A stretch of DNA of 64,000 nt, from assembly GCF_958979055.1 (NCBI RefSeq), contig NC_084887.1:23495044-23559043 (forward strand), written 5' to 3'. This DNA comes from Alnus glutinosa. Taxonomy: Eukaryota; Streptophyta; Magnoliopsida; Fagales; Betulaceae. The translations under genes and the position numbers were made by a program. The notes under the pieces are model-generated. The model saw only the letters and a program-made list of their open reading frames with translations. It ran no database searches and was not told the origin of the DNA. Positions within the stretch are counted from its first letter, which is position 1; every line of letters begins with the position of its first letter. Below, piece by piece: positions 36,071 to 47,041 of the stretch.

Positions 36071-36716
36071 CCTAGAGAAAATCAATTCAGACTCGATTTA
36101 GGTCTTCTATAGCCTATAAATAAAGGTCTCTAAGCATGTAATTTGTAGGAATCCAGTATTGAATTCCATAGTGCTTAGAGAGTATTTTTTAGGAGTTGTT
36201 GTGCTGATCCAGTTGCTCTCAAATTGTTGCTGTGTTCGTGTGAAGTCTATCTTAGAGAGGAGCCCTAAGGTAAAAGATTCCATTGAAGACCCCTTCAAGT
36301 AGGTGACTTGGTTGGGAGGCGTTCGCATTGGATTATGCGTCAGAGTTCAAGGTACGACCACTGCATAAGGGTATATGAGCGCTACTGTTTTGTAACTAGC
36401 TTTATCTTCTGCATAGTGGATGAAAAATAAATTTGACTTCTAATATACTAAGTGTGTAATAGTGTGCAACAAAATATTTAAATTGCAGAATTTAAAAGAG
36501 ACAAATATTTCGTTGACGAAGTGGAAACTCTGTGAAGAAAAAAACCACTTTGGGACAGCCAAACCCAGGATATTCACTATTCAGAAGACAAAGCTAGTAC
36601 ATAGAAATTGACACTCGCATACCTCGATGCAGCGATCGTCCCTATGACTCTGATACGAAACCCATTGTGAACGCTTCCCAACCAAGTCTCCTACTTGAAG
36701 GGGTCTTCAATAGGAT

Positions 36717-36930
36717 CCCGGCCAGCTAGCCAGAATCTGGCCAGAACGGCCGGCTTCCGGTCAACTGGCCGGGATCCGGCAGTTTAAAATATAAAAAATA
36801 TTTATAATTTTTCGTACGCGCTAAACACCGAAAAATGATTTCGACGGAAAATATTTTTCTGAAAAATGACTTCCCTAAAAATATTTTACGGCTGAAACCA
36901 TTTTACACCGAAACAATCGGAGCATAAGTC
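36717..36930. mobile_element. Fragment of the variable-core inverted-repeat family, copy 3
   Basis: Starts with CCGG-rich units (GGCCAGCTAGCCAGAATCTG, GGCCGGCTTCCGG) and ends TTTTACACCGAAACAATCGG, matching the end type of the elements at 4600-5870 and 49450-50070. Only one end is present. Confidence 0.55.
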
Positions 36931-37455
36931 CGTGCTTTCTTCAATGGAAGTCATTTCGATCCTGAAACGCTCTGGCAAAGACCTTAGAATCTTTTTGATG
37001 AGTTTTACATTAGAGACCCATTTCCTAAGACTCACCATTGAGTTTCTCAAGTTGTTGATCCTGGTGTAAAACTTACTGAATGTCTCATTCTCTAACATCT
37101 CAGTTTCTTCAAATCTAGAAATCAACATCTGGAGCTTGGCAGATTTAACAAGTTTGGTGCCCTCATATGTTGTTTCTAAGATTTGTCATGCTTCTTTAGC
37201 AGATTCACAATTTGAAATTCTTGAGAATTCAGATGGGGAAAGCGCTTGACATAGAGCATGGAGTGCTTTATTGTTGGAAAGTTGTGCACTATTTTGAGCA
37301 ACAGATAGTTCGGCAGTTGTAGCCTCTGGTTTAATCCAACTAGTTTCTACAATTTGCCTAACATCAATAGATTTTAAAAAGAAGCACATACGAGCTTTCC
37401 AATACCCATAATTCGTGCCATCAAAGGCAGGAATCCAATGAAAAGATTGAGACAT
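36890..37455 (-). pseudogene. Copia gag fragment
   Basis: The minus-strand frame begins MSQSFHWIPAFDGTNYGYWK and continues with the plant Copia gag pattern (SNNKALHALCQALSPSEFSR, then QMLISRFEETEMLENETFSK, then INNLRNSMVSL). One in-frame TGA at the usual Trp of AKEAW breaks it near 37184. It ends before any zinc knuckle or protease. Retroelement gag packages element RNA; this copy cannot work. Confidence 0.85.
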
Positions 37456-39491
37456 TTAAAAAAAAAAAAAATAGAAGTCAAAAAGATCACACTCAAGAAA
37501 TAAATCTTAAACAGAGTGTACCAAGCTCTGATACCAATTGAAAAATAAATTTGACTTCTAATTTACCAAGTGTGTGATATTGTGCAACAAAATATTTAAA
37601 TTGCGGAATTTAAAAGAGACAAATATTTTGTTGACGAAGTGGAAACTCTGTGAAGAAAAAAACCATGTCGAGGCAGCCAAACCCAAGATATTCACTATTC
37701 AGAAGACAAAGTCAGTACATAGAAATTAACACTCACATACCCCGATGCAGCGATTGTCCCTAAGACTCTGACATGAAACCCATCGTGAACACTTCCCAAC
37801 CAAGTCTCCTACTTGAAGGGGTCTTCAATGGAATCATTTACCTTAGGATCAACCCTTAAGATAGACTTCACACGAACAGTTGAGCACACACTGGCAACAG
37901 CTAGAGAGCTAGCGGATCTTCAATTCTCTTTAAATACCCTTTCTAAGAACTATGGAATTCAATACTAAATTCTATCAAAATACAAGCCTAGAGTCATATA
38001 TTTATAAGCTGACAAAAAACCTGATTCTGTTCAAATTTGGACTCTGGCGAGTAGTGTCCAGACGGTCACTTAGATGCGCTCGGACAGTTTTCTGTGACCA
38101 CCTTTCCAGAATAGCGAAATTCTTTCCAAAACAGGACCGCATCCGGACAGCTTGACCGAGCGTCCAGAAGGTTAACGCTGTCACTCCTTTCTGCATCTGT
38201 AAAGGAGACCTAGAATATTCTGGAACACTGGGTAGCGTCCGGATGTGTTACCACATCGTCTGGACGTTTGGCAAAACCTTCCCAAATAGTGTCGTCTGAA
38301 ATCCAACTCCGTGTCAAACTCGGAGTAGCTTGACCTAGCGTTCGGACAGTGTAACCAGATCGTTCGAACAGCTGCAACACTGAAGTTTCTAGACACTGCG
38401 GGGCGTCTGAACGCCTTGAAAGTCTCGTCCGGACGGTTGCACAAGAACCGGCTGTTCTAACTTGGAAATTGCATGGAATCTTCATTGACATCTTCTAGAA
38501 ACTTGTGATTAGACACAATGCATGAATTGAGACACTGTCCATATTACTTGAAGACTCTGAACTGAACCAATATTCCTGTTAAAAAGCAACATTTACATAA
38601 AGTGTTTTTGTCAACCAGAATGTTGCCCATATAAAATATTAACAGTGGATATCATGGGTTTGGCTGCCCCGGAGTGGTTTTTTTCTTAATTAAGTTTCCA
38701 CTTCATTAACAAAATATCTGTCTCTTTTAAATTCCGCATTTTGATATTTTGTTACACATTGCACACACGCACATTAAATTAGAAGTCACTTTATTTTTCA
38801 ATATATATATATATATGTTTTTTAAACTATGGTTAGCTATATATAACAATATACTTGCATGAAACTTTCATCACCACTATCATTTTCCATTTCTTCTCTT
38901 CTTTCTTCATCGATCGATCTCACTCGAAAACAAAATGGTTGCACACCAAAAGTTGTCTCTTTTACAAGAAGTTTCCTACTCTTGCTCATGGTTTCATTGT
39001 TAAAAGAGGTGCTCGATGCTCATTATTATGACCAACACATGCCCACAGGCTGAGAAGATAATTTTAGGGACAATTTATGATGCATCCATGCATGATCCTA
39101 AAGTTCTTACTCAAATCCTTAGGATGTTCTTCCATGATTATTTCGTAAGGGTACATGTGTATGACCTCTCTGTCTTTTTCTTTCATTATATTATCGAAAT
39201 GGGTTATATAGATAATCGTCTTAAACTATTTTTTAGGGATGTGATGCCTCGGTATTGCTGGACTCAACTCTAGGGAACCAAGCAGAGAAAGACGCCCCCC
39301 AAATATCTCTCTTCGACCATTTTATGTGATTGATGATGCCTAAACTAAGCTTGAAATGCCATGTCCACATATAGTTTCTTGCGGTGATATAATTGCCATT
39401 GCATCAAGAGATGTTGTAACCATGTTAATTTCCTTGCTAGCCTCCTAGCCATGATTAAATTAGCTTGTTTAAGATAATTGCTGGAAGACTG

Positions 39492-39494
<3 letters not shown>

Positions 39495-39557
<63 letters not shown>
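39495..39557. repeat. (TA)n microsatellite
   Basis: About 31 TA units directly at the 3' end of the SINE-like sequence, inside intron 2 of the peroxidase pseudogene. Confidence 0.95.
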
Positions 39558-39559
<2 letters not shown>

Positions 39560-39652
39560 CCTCAAGAGGAGAGAAGAGCAAGGGGGATTTGAAAACTAGT
39601 GACGTCCGCTTCTTAAGGCGTAGTCCCAAGTCGATTGAGCTACCCCTTGCGA
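39558..39652 (-). mobile_element. tRNA-derived SINE-like element, minus strand
   Basis: On the minus strand it reads GGGGTAGCTCAATCGACTTG (A box) and, about 35 bp later, CTAGTTTTCAAATCCCCC (degenerate B box), followed by a C/T-rich tail and the (TA)n run. It does not fold as an intact tRNA with a sound acceptor stem, so a SINE head is the better call. Confidence 0.55.
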
Positions 39653-40848
39653 TCTACTCGAAAGCTGAATTTATACTTTATTAATTTGACTACACTAATT
39701 TCACATTGACTAGTCTATGATATAAACATGGTTGTTCAAAGATATTATGACTGTTAAATAGCCACTTATCCCAAATGCTTAAACTAATAGGAAATTGTTG
39801 ATTTTTAATAATTTAAGGAAAATTCTATTTAATAGACTATTTACAAGTGCTCCTACAAGGGTTGTCGTTTACAAGAGTTTACTAAATAGCATTACTCTCG
39901 TGTGGGCTCAAAATTCTTTCTTAATAAGTGAGGCCCAACACGTAAAACATTTAATTAAAATGGGAGGTGAATGACAGATAGAAGACAAAGTTCGAATTCA
40001 AAACCTTTACTCTAATACCATGTTGAATCACTATTTATCTAAAAAGCTTAAACTGATAGAAAATTATTGATTTAATTATTTAATTAATATTCTAACATTC
40101 TCCCTCACTTGTGGGTTCAAACTCCCCATTAAAACGTGAGGAAATATTTAACTGAAATGGGGGTGAATTGTGGAGTCAAGGTTCGAAACTCATGACCTCT
40201 GGCTCTTATACCATGTTAAATCACCACTCATCTCAAAAGTTTAAGCTAATAAGACTAGTAATTTAATTAATATTCTAACAAAGAACAATCAACAATTGAT
40301 ATAGTACTAAGGAAACTGAATTTATATTCTTTTTTCCTAATCATTATCATAATTAGCCTCCTTTCCAAGGAAAGATGGAAGGGTATCAAAAGTAGCAGGA
40401 ACCATCAACTTACCAGCTCCAAGCTTCAATGTAACCCAACTCATTCAAAGATTTGCCAAGAGAGGTTTAGGAGTCAAAGATTTAGTTGTTCTTTCCGGAG
40501 GTCACAACCTTGGCTTTTCACATGCATTGTTCTTCTTTCAAAGCTTGGCTAATTAACATTGAGCCCAATATGAATGACGAGTTTACACAAAATCTTAGAA
40601 AGAAATGCCCAAAACAAAAGAAGAATTGCAATGCAGGGAGTTCTTGGAAAAGATTGATGGCAGGAAAATGTGTTTTTGGATCGGATCAAGCATTGTTCGG
40701 TGATTATAGGACTAGGTGCATTGTTGAAGCATTTGCATAGGATCAAAGTTTGTTCTTTAGGGAGTTTGTGGCTTCAATGATCAAACTAGGGAACGTTGGG
40801 GGGATTGAAAAGGGTGAAGTGAGACTGAAATGCCAAGTTGTAAATTGA

Positions 40849-41310
40849 GAGTGACAGAGAGAGACTAAGCCTAAATTTGTGATTCATGCGTTTATAATAA
40901 TGCAACACTGATCTTGTTACTAAGTTGTCTTTGAAATTTAATAAATTTGATTAACCTAGCGTATATGGCCTAATATTGATTGTCACACTAATTTCTAAGA
41001 GATCAGTGGTTCCATGTACTGTTGTACATAAATTTGAAGCTGAAAAATATAATGAACAAAAAGAAAAGGAAAGAAAGAGAAGCTAAAAGCTTGACGATGG
41101 AACTTTATAATAAGTAAAATGTAATGCATGTTCAATATCCCATGGAATTGCATTATCATTATTGTTTTCTTGAGGTAGATAATATTAGTAGCCTAATTTC
41201 ATTCCCATCCAAAACCGCTCTTATAGTTTTGTTTTGCTTTTTCCTTGGTTCCTTGTATTTAAATTAGTATTGCTTATAGATCAGCAATGATGGAACTTGA
41301 AGAAAGAATC
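40849..41310. other. Intergenic DNA downstream of the peroxidase pseudogene
   Basis: No gene or defined repeat recognised. Confidence 0.4.
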
Positions 41311-41319
41311 AGTTGGTCA

Positions 41320-41830
41320 GACATCGTGCTTAAGGCCGACAAAATCTGCAATGGAAAGGAAAATAAGCACGAATAACCTCGCTGGGTGTGCCGACAGGAG
41401 AACAGTCTGATGCCTAAGTCAATATATGCTTACTAAGGATGAGAAGGAAATTCAAAAAGCTGTTTGGAGAGATAATGGTGTGTACCTTGTGAATGAATCA
41501 TTTCCCTTCCTTTTATAGAGTATTTCCTGTGTGATGATTGTTTCAGGGGAGGGGAGGGGTCTAAGAATAACCGATTTGATTTATTGGACCCCACTCCGTT
41601 AGGCGATTGCTCCATCATGCCCCGAGAATATCAAGATATTAGGGTACACATGGCCATTGGGGTACACGTGGCCTGGTTATGACCTTTTGTAGATGTTTTA
41701 TCGGCGCTGGTACGCCCGTTGTCTAGGGCTTGATTGAGCCTATCTTACTTGTAAGATGGGTCTTATTAAGTCTATCTTGGGCTTGGAGTCCCATTACGTG
41801 GGCGATTATTCTTGAATCCACCTGAACTCT
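41320..41830 (-). mobile_element. LTR-like sequence, minus strand
   Basis: The block GGGTGTGCCGACAGGAGAAC, then TCTGATGCCTAAGTCA, is shared with 60405-60450. On the minus strand a TATA-like box (CTCTATAAAAGG, about 41515) lies about 100 bp upstream of it, the spacing expected for an LTR promoter and R/U5. Ends not resolved. Confidence 0.4.
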
Positions 41831-41859
41831 TTAAATCGATCTCTAGATTCAATTTGCAC

Positions 41860-43905
41860 TTAGTACTTGATGGAAACCCACACAATTAAGGAGATTGTTT
41901 GAGTTAAAGAATTCTCCACTTTATTGGATCAAACTACTCGACAACTCAATATAAAGCAAAAGCTATAGAGTTGGATCAAGCAACACCTTCTGCCATCGAA
42001 TCAGATAATAATAAAGTAGAGTTGGAATGAACTATGTCTCTATACTCATTAGATAAGAATAGAAGTCTATTAAGCTCATTGATGTAAATCATGTACTGTG
42101 ATAAACTCAAAGGTTAATATAGATACAAGTATATTGTCCTGCAGTTGAGGTAGGCGGATTAACAAAGAAATCTAAAGCTTCTATATGGTATCAGAGCCAT
42201 CTCAAGGCCAACGTCAATGGCTACCTTCGAATATGAAACAGATTCCACCCAAACCTCACCCACTGCTTCCTCACCCCCTGCCTCATCTACAATACCCATA
42301 CCCATTCAGAATGTGCATCATCACATTTCCCAGAAACTAGATCAAGATAATTACATCCTCTGGCAGTTTCTTATGGTCCCCGTTTTAGAGGGACAAAACC
42401 TTTTTGGGTACATCGATGGAACAAATCCACGACACCCCCCCCCTGCGCGCCCCCACAAATCCCAAACTCCACATTCGGTCTTCTGGTTGCAAATCTAGGT
42501 TATCAAGCTTGGTATCATCAAGATAGGATGATTTTCAGTGCCATTGTCTCAACGCTGTCAGTAGAAGCCTTACCCCATGTTATTGGCATCTCTACTTCCC
42601 GTGAGGTATGGCTCACTTTGGAGACACTTTTCTCCTCTAAATCTCAATCCAGAATCATGCAAGTCAAACTCCAATTGGCCACCTTAAAAAAATGGGCTCA
42701 TATAATTGCAGCATACTTCCAGAAAGTGCAAGGATTCTCCCACTTGTTAGCCGCAATTTGCAAACCCATTGAAGCCTCAAAACTAGTCTCCCACATCTTT
42801 GCTGGGCTTGGTGCAGAATATGATCTTCTTCTCACATCTGTGACCACAAGGCAAGACTCTATTTCCCTTAATGACCTCTATGGCTATCTGCTCTCTTATG
42901 AGTTACGCCTCGAGCACCACAAATCAACTGTAGACTTAAATATCACCACTGCACAACGCCACAACCCATCCTATGCAAGGAACAACCGTGGCTATGGCTT
43001 AGGCTATTGTAACAACAACTTTCCTCGCGGCAGAGGACCCTCTCAGCACTTCTCTTCATATGGTTCTCTTCACAACGCCCAACATGTCAAGTATGTCACA
43101 AACAAGGCCACACAGCAGCCACATGATAGTTCAGGTTTGATCAAGCATACCAGGCTAACTCATCTCAGTTGCATGCCAACTTGGCTTCTGCCCACTCTAC
43201 ATCAGATTCTCAGTGGTATCCAGATACCGGCTCAAATGTTCATTTCACAAATGAACTCTCCAATCTCAACATGCATGCTGAAGACTACACTAGCTCATAT
43301 CATATTCAAGTAGGCAATGGTCAAGGTTTGAACATCTTACACTCTGGTCATGGTACCTTACCTGGTCCTCCAAATAATTTTCACCTACTGTCACTCTTAC
43401 ATGTCCCTCAAATCAAGAAAAACCTTATATCTGTCAACCAATTTACTCGTGATAACCACGTTTTTATTGAATTTCATCCCAATTTTTTTTGTGTAAGGAC
43501 CTCCAATCGCACAAGCTGCTCCTCCAAGGCCCGAGTAAGTTCGGCCCTTATCCATGGCCATCCTCTCATGCTCCTTCCAGGTCTCTTGCTGCCTTCATTG
43601 GTGAAAAAGTCTACTTGGATCAATGGAATCTTCGGTTGGGCCATCCAGCTTCTCCTATTGTCAGTCAAGTCATTAAATCAAATAAACTACTTGTGGTTTC
43701 ATCAAAGTTCCCCTCAATCTGTTCCCCATGTCAACAGGGCAAGAGTCATCGTCTTCATTTAAGTAGCACTCCTTCTATTTCCAGCAATCCCTTACAATTG
43801 CTGTTTCTTGATGTATGGGGCCCTGCTCCAATAAATTCTATCAATAATAAATATTTCTATACACTTCAAGTAGGAAAATACCATAGATTCACAATTTTTT
43901 TTTTC
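41860..43905 (+). mobile_element. Truncated Copia retrotransposon, plus strand
   Basis: A tRNA-Met-type primer site (TGGTATCAGAGCC, 42187-42199) is followed within 20 bp by gag. Upstream (about 41860-42185) is presumably its 5' LTR and leader, but I could not fix the LTR ends. The coding part stops in the integrase zinc-binding region near 43900, where T-rich unrelated sequence begins. Reverse transcriptase, RNase H and 3' LTR are absent. Confidence 0.75.
42217..43905 (+). pseudogene. Copia gag-protease-integrase fragment
   Basis: The reading starts MATFEYETDSTQTSPTASS. Gag motifs are KLDQDNYILWQFLMVPVLEG, then EVWLTLETLFSSKSQSRIMQ, then LKKWAHIIAAYFQKVQGFSH. A damaged CCHC zinc knuckle lies near 43090 (CQVCHKQGHTAAT, then stops). 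The aspartic protease site is WYPDTGSNVHFTNELSNL, and the pre-integrase/integrase zinc region is WNLRLGHPASPIVSQVI to CSPCQQGKSH. Frame changes occur near 42497-42528 (gag), 43100-43150 (knuckle) and 43490 (before integrase). Such polyproteins mobilise the element through RNA; this copy cannot. Confidence 0.85.
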
Positions 43906-44216
43906 TCTTATTATTTTATTAACAACAAAATAGTCTTTAAATAGAGTATAATACAATGACACTTAAATTGATAAGAACTCCTAATTAATCCTAATTCTAA
44001 TTTTAAAACAGCCTAACTCTTCTTCCTAATCTAATACAATTCCTAATTCCCTCTCATTTTATGCTCATCCCTAAAATTCCTCCGCCTTTAAAAGGACCTT
44101 GTCCCCAAGGTCCAATTAATTTCTTCACGAAAAAATGGTAAACATTGTCTTTTTTCCACTTGTTTTTTGAAAATCCAAGCTAATACATATGACTGAAGAC
44201 ATTGATGGGTCCTATT
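43906..44216. other. Retroelement-like remnant
   Basis: Contains GACCTTGTCCCCAAGGTCC, a phrase common in plant retroelement interiors read in reverse. No frame recognised. Confidence 0.3.
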
Positions 44217-45840
44217 TGTTGGGAATAGTGTCCTAAACTCTAATGTTTTTATTAAGACATTTTAATTTAGATTGAATAAAGTTTTTAGATATTGATTTAT
44301 TTAATTGAGCATATGACATAAATAATAGATTTTGAAGTTTAATGCATTTCATTGATGTATAATAACGTATAAATAGAGGAAGAGATTACATGAGCAAACC
44401 TATCTAGAATTTATATTACAAATATCTAAAATAGAATTGTAATCTATCTATATTTGAAAATACAGAATCCTATCTCTAGACACTATCTATTTGTTAGGAT
44501 TCTGTTATCTAAGTAGTTTAAAGAAAGGGGACTGTGAGAGGAGTTCTGCACTAGAGAGACGTCTTTTGAATCTGGTCGTGATACTAAATCTACACGTGTA
44601 GGTGATGAGGTCGCAATGTTATCGTTTACAATAAAACCTTTTACATGCTTATCTTTATTTTTGATTATTTATTATGTGTATGCAAATGGTCCATGAGTTG
44701 TATTGAATATGGTTAATGGTGTGAGTAATAAGATTATGACACAGAAGATCTTAAACCATAAACTTTGCAAATTCATAATCTCATGTTCGCACTTGGTAAT
44801 GGAATTTGGCATTCTATTTGCGAAGACTGTTACACATCAATTGTGATGATCTATCTTGATCAAGTGAAGTAGTGACTTCAAATTGATTTGTTGTTGTGGA
44901 AGCATAGGGATACAATTCACTGAATGGACCACAAGAATTGTCATTCTATTTTAAACACTGTAAAAATGAAATAATTGTAACTCTCAGACTTCTTGTGATA
45001 TAGATTCTGAATCCCAAGGAAATTATGAACTCAAATGTCAAGTGCAAGTCACTTTGATGCATTTAGAAATGAAAATGAGACATTTACTAAGGTCAAAATT
45101 CTTGGTGCGTTGGGTGATCAAATGTAGCATTGTGGAAACATATTTCTCATTAAGGAATCCAAGTCCTTTCTTTAAAGGATAACAATTTACTATTGAGAGA
45201 GATTTAATAGAGTAATTATTCTGAGTCTCAGGCCATAACATTTTGATATAAGTTACTAAAATATTTATACATAGTGTAATGAGATTTCACATAGACGGCA
45301 AAATTATGTGATTAAGTTCGGTACTCAAGGATAAAGAAGTAAATAATTAAAGTTACAGTATCATTGACTTAATTATGCTACAGAACATTTCATGTAGCAA
45401 TCAAAAGTCAATATTAAGAATTGTCTAAGAGATTAATTGCATTAACAAACAAATATAAATTAGAGTGCAATTACAATTGTTTAGTAGAATCAATTGTAAT
45501 TAAATAGTAACCTATGACAATCATGAGATGACAAGGGTCACATGCCTATTTGAAGCTAGTTTTATTTTTCTTTTTCTTTTTATGTCTCTCTTCGAATTGA
45601 TGTAAATTAACTATGGACAAACTTCTATCTTATTAGGTTGCTTGTTTTAATTTGTTAAAACATGAGATGTAAATAGAGTACATAAAGATGCATATAGGAG
45701 ACTGGACTTGGAATAAAACCCAAGCCCAAGAACACTTGGGTACACGCCGGGGTAGGGAGAAAAATCCCAGTCCTGGCAATGTTATATAAGGAGCATGGAT
45801 GCTAGAGTTTTTCCTAACCCTAGCCGCCCATGTAACACCC
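44217..45840 (+). mobile_element. Copia-type LTR-like sequence, plus strand
   Basis: Begins TGTTGGGAATAGTGTCC, a typical start for plant Copia LTRs, and has a TATA-like box (TTATATAAGG, about 45782) followed by a leader ending near CTAGCCGCCC. No second LTR or coding domain was found. DNA from 45841 to about 46990 shows no gene apart from the likely 3' untranslated region of the oxygenase gene near its end. Confidence 0.4.
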
Positions 45841-47041
45841 CACATAATTACGTGACATTTATTTTGTTTTAAATGATTACCAATTTACCACTCACATGAA
45901 ATTTTGAATATTTTCTTAAAAGATAATAAGTAGAGAAATTCTCCTACTTATAAACACAACTGCACCATGTTCTTAGGATTCAAGAAAGATGTTAAAAGAC
46001 CTTAGAATTTCAAAAAAAGAATATTTAAATAGAATAGCTAAAATAGAGAGCCAGATGTACATGATTTGAAAGAATAGGTAGCTAAAATAGAAAAATATGA
46101 TTTTTAGCTAAAATAAAGAGTAAATTTACTGAGCTGAATGTAAATGCTATGCAAGGGTGGGTATGATCCTAGGAAAACTATGCAAAAGTATCCCAGTTTT
46201 GAAACAGGTTTTAGTTTGATACAACAGTTTGCGAGTTAGTGATGTTTTTATAGGCAGAGACAAAACTGAAATTCTGCATAAAAACTCTGCATATAAATTG
46301 ATCTTTAACAATGATATCTACCCTAGAGTTTTCTGAGTATCCAAAGGCTTTACGAGTGTTTTCTTGAGTTTTAAGTTAGTCTACTGGGCATGCATTTGCC
46401 TATTTGGTACCTTCCAAACAAAATAGTTCTCTAGTCTTAGTCCACTAAAGTAAGGAAGAGCCAGGTTTTATATATTTGCTTCATTGTAGTTGGAAGAAAT
46501 CAGACTAACAAAATACAAGAGTAACTAAGTATTACTGAAGCCATGGGCGCTTAGTATGTTCCTCCGTCTGTGTGCATGCAAGATTGTTAATGTTTACAGT
46601 GCTCCCTTAATCTCGCTTTTCTTGCCTCTTTTCTCCCCAAAACCTACCCTTCTGTTACACTTTTGAAACCATAAAAGGTGGTAATAAATACCTTAGAAAC
46701 CAGCAGATTACGCCAAGATGCTGTCAAGGTTTCAGTAAATGTAGATCAGTTCATTGTTGATCCACAATAAAGAACCATGAAATAGAAAAATACAACATAC
46801 TAATTTTAAACTCTAAAGTAACAAGTGTTTTAGGTAAGGAGTTGACAAGCCTGCAATCTATCACAGGGGTTACAGCATATCATTCAGTCAAAAACTAAAT
46901 TTGTATTCAGAGCACCAAATCAATTACAAAAAGAGAGGTGTTACAAAAGATGATCAATAAGAGAGAGAAAGCGAAGTTATGAGATACTGCCTTCAACTCA
47001 GAAATTTACCAACCCTACTTAATCTAAGATGACTACACTCA

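Larger units (their letters stand above)
36421..38644 (-). mobile_element. Deleted Copia element, minus strand, inserted in an LTR of its own family
   Basis: It is flanked by a perfect 5-bp duplication, GTGGA (36416-36420 and 38645-38649). On the minus strand the order is a full 5' LTR (38644 down to 37537, starting TGTTAATATT, ending TTTATTTTTCA), then a primer site with the TGGTATCAGAGC core typical of tRNA-Met priming (about 37523-37536), then gag (37455 down to about 36900), then the last 300 bp of the 3' LTR (36421-36716). Everything from late gag through pol and most of the 3' LTR is missing. A piece of another repeat (36717-36930) sits at that junction. Confidence 0.85.
35443..38800 (+). 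mobile_element. Solo LTR, plus strand, split by a nested element of its own family
   Basis: The LTR runs TGTTAGTTTGTAATTGGC (35443) to the insertion point at 36420, and resumes at 38650 (TATCATGGGTTTGGC) to end TTTATTTTTCA at 38800, about 1.1 kb in all. ATATA flanks both outer ends (35438-35442 and 38801-38805), a low-complexity but matching 5-bp duplication. It has a TATA box (CCTATAAATAAAGG near 36114) and many CGTCCGGACG motifs in the upstream part. There is no internal region of its own, so recombination has reduced it to a solo LTR. Confidence 0.8.
38859..40848 (+). pseudogene. Class III peroxidase pseudogene (Prx64/Prx66-like)
   Basis: The plan is a secreted haem peroxidase: signal-like N-terminus (MKLSSPLSFSISSLLSS), AEKIILGTIYDASMHDPKV, distal site RMFFHDYFVR with the catalytic Arg and His, an intron (39148 to about 39236) then GCDASVLLDST, a second intron with a SINE and a (TA)n run, then RKDGRVSKVAGTINLPAP, the proximal haem His region LSGGHNLGFSH, and an end in CQVVN. 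It is broken by a one-base shift at about 39030 (YYDQ to TCPQ), another near 39293, a TAA near 39343, a shift near 40523, loss of about 15 codons at about 40642 and a TAG at about 40738. The distal FHDCFVRGCD cysteine is Tyr here. Class III peroxidases oxidise cell-wall phenolics; this copy is dead. Confidence 0.9.

Noticed and set aside
39558..39652. tRNA gene on the minus strand
   Set aside because: A- and B-box-like stretches are present, but the B box is degenerate and no sound acceptor stem forms; followed by a (TA)n run, it fits a SINE better.
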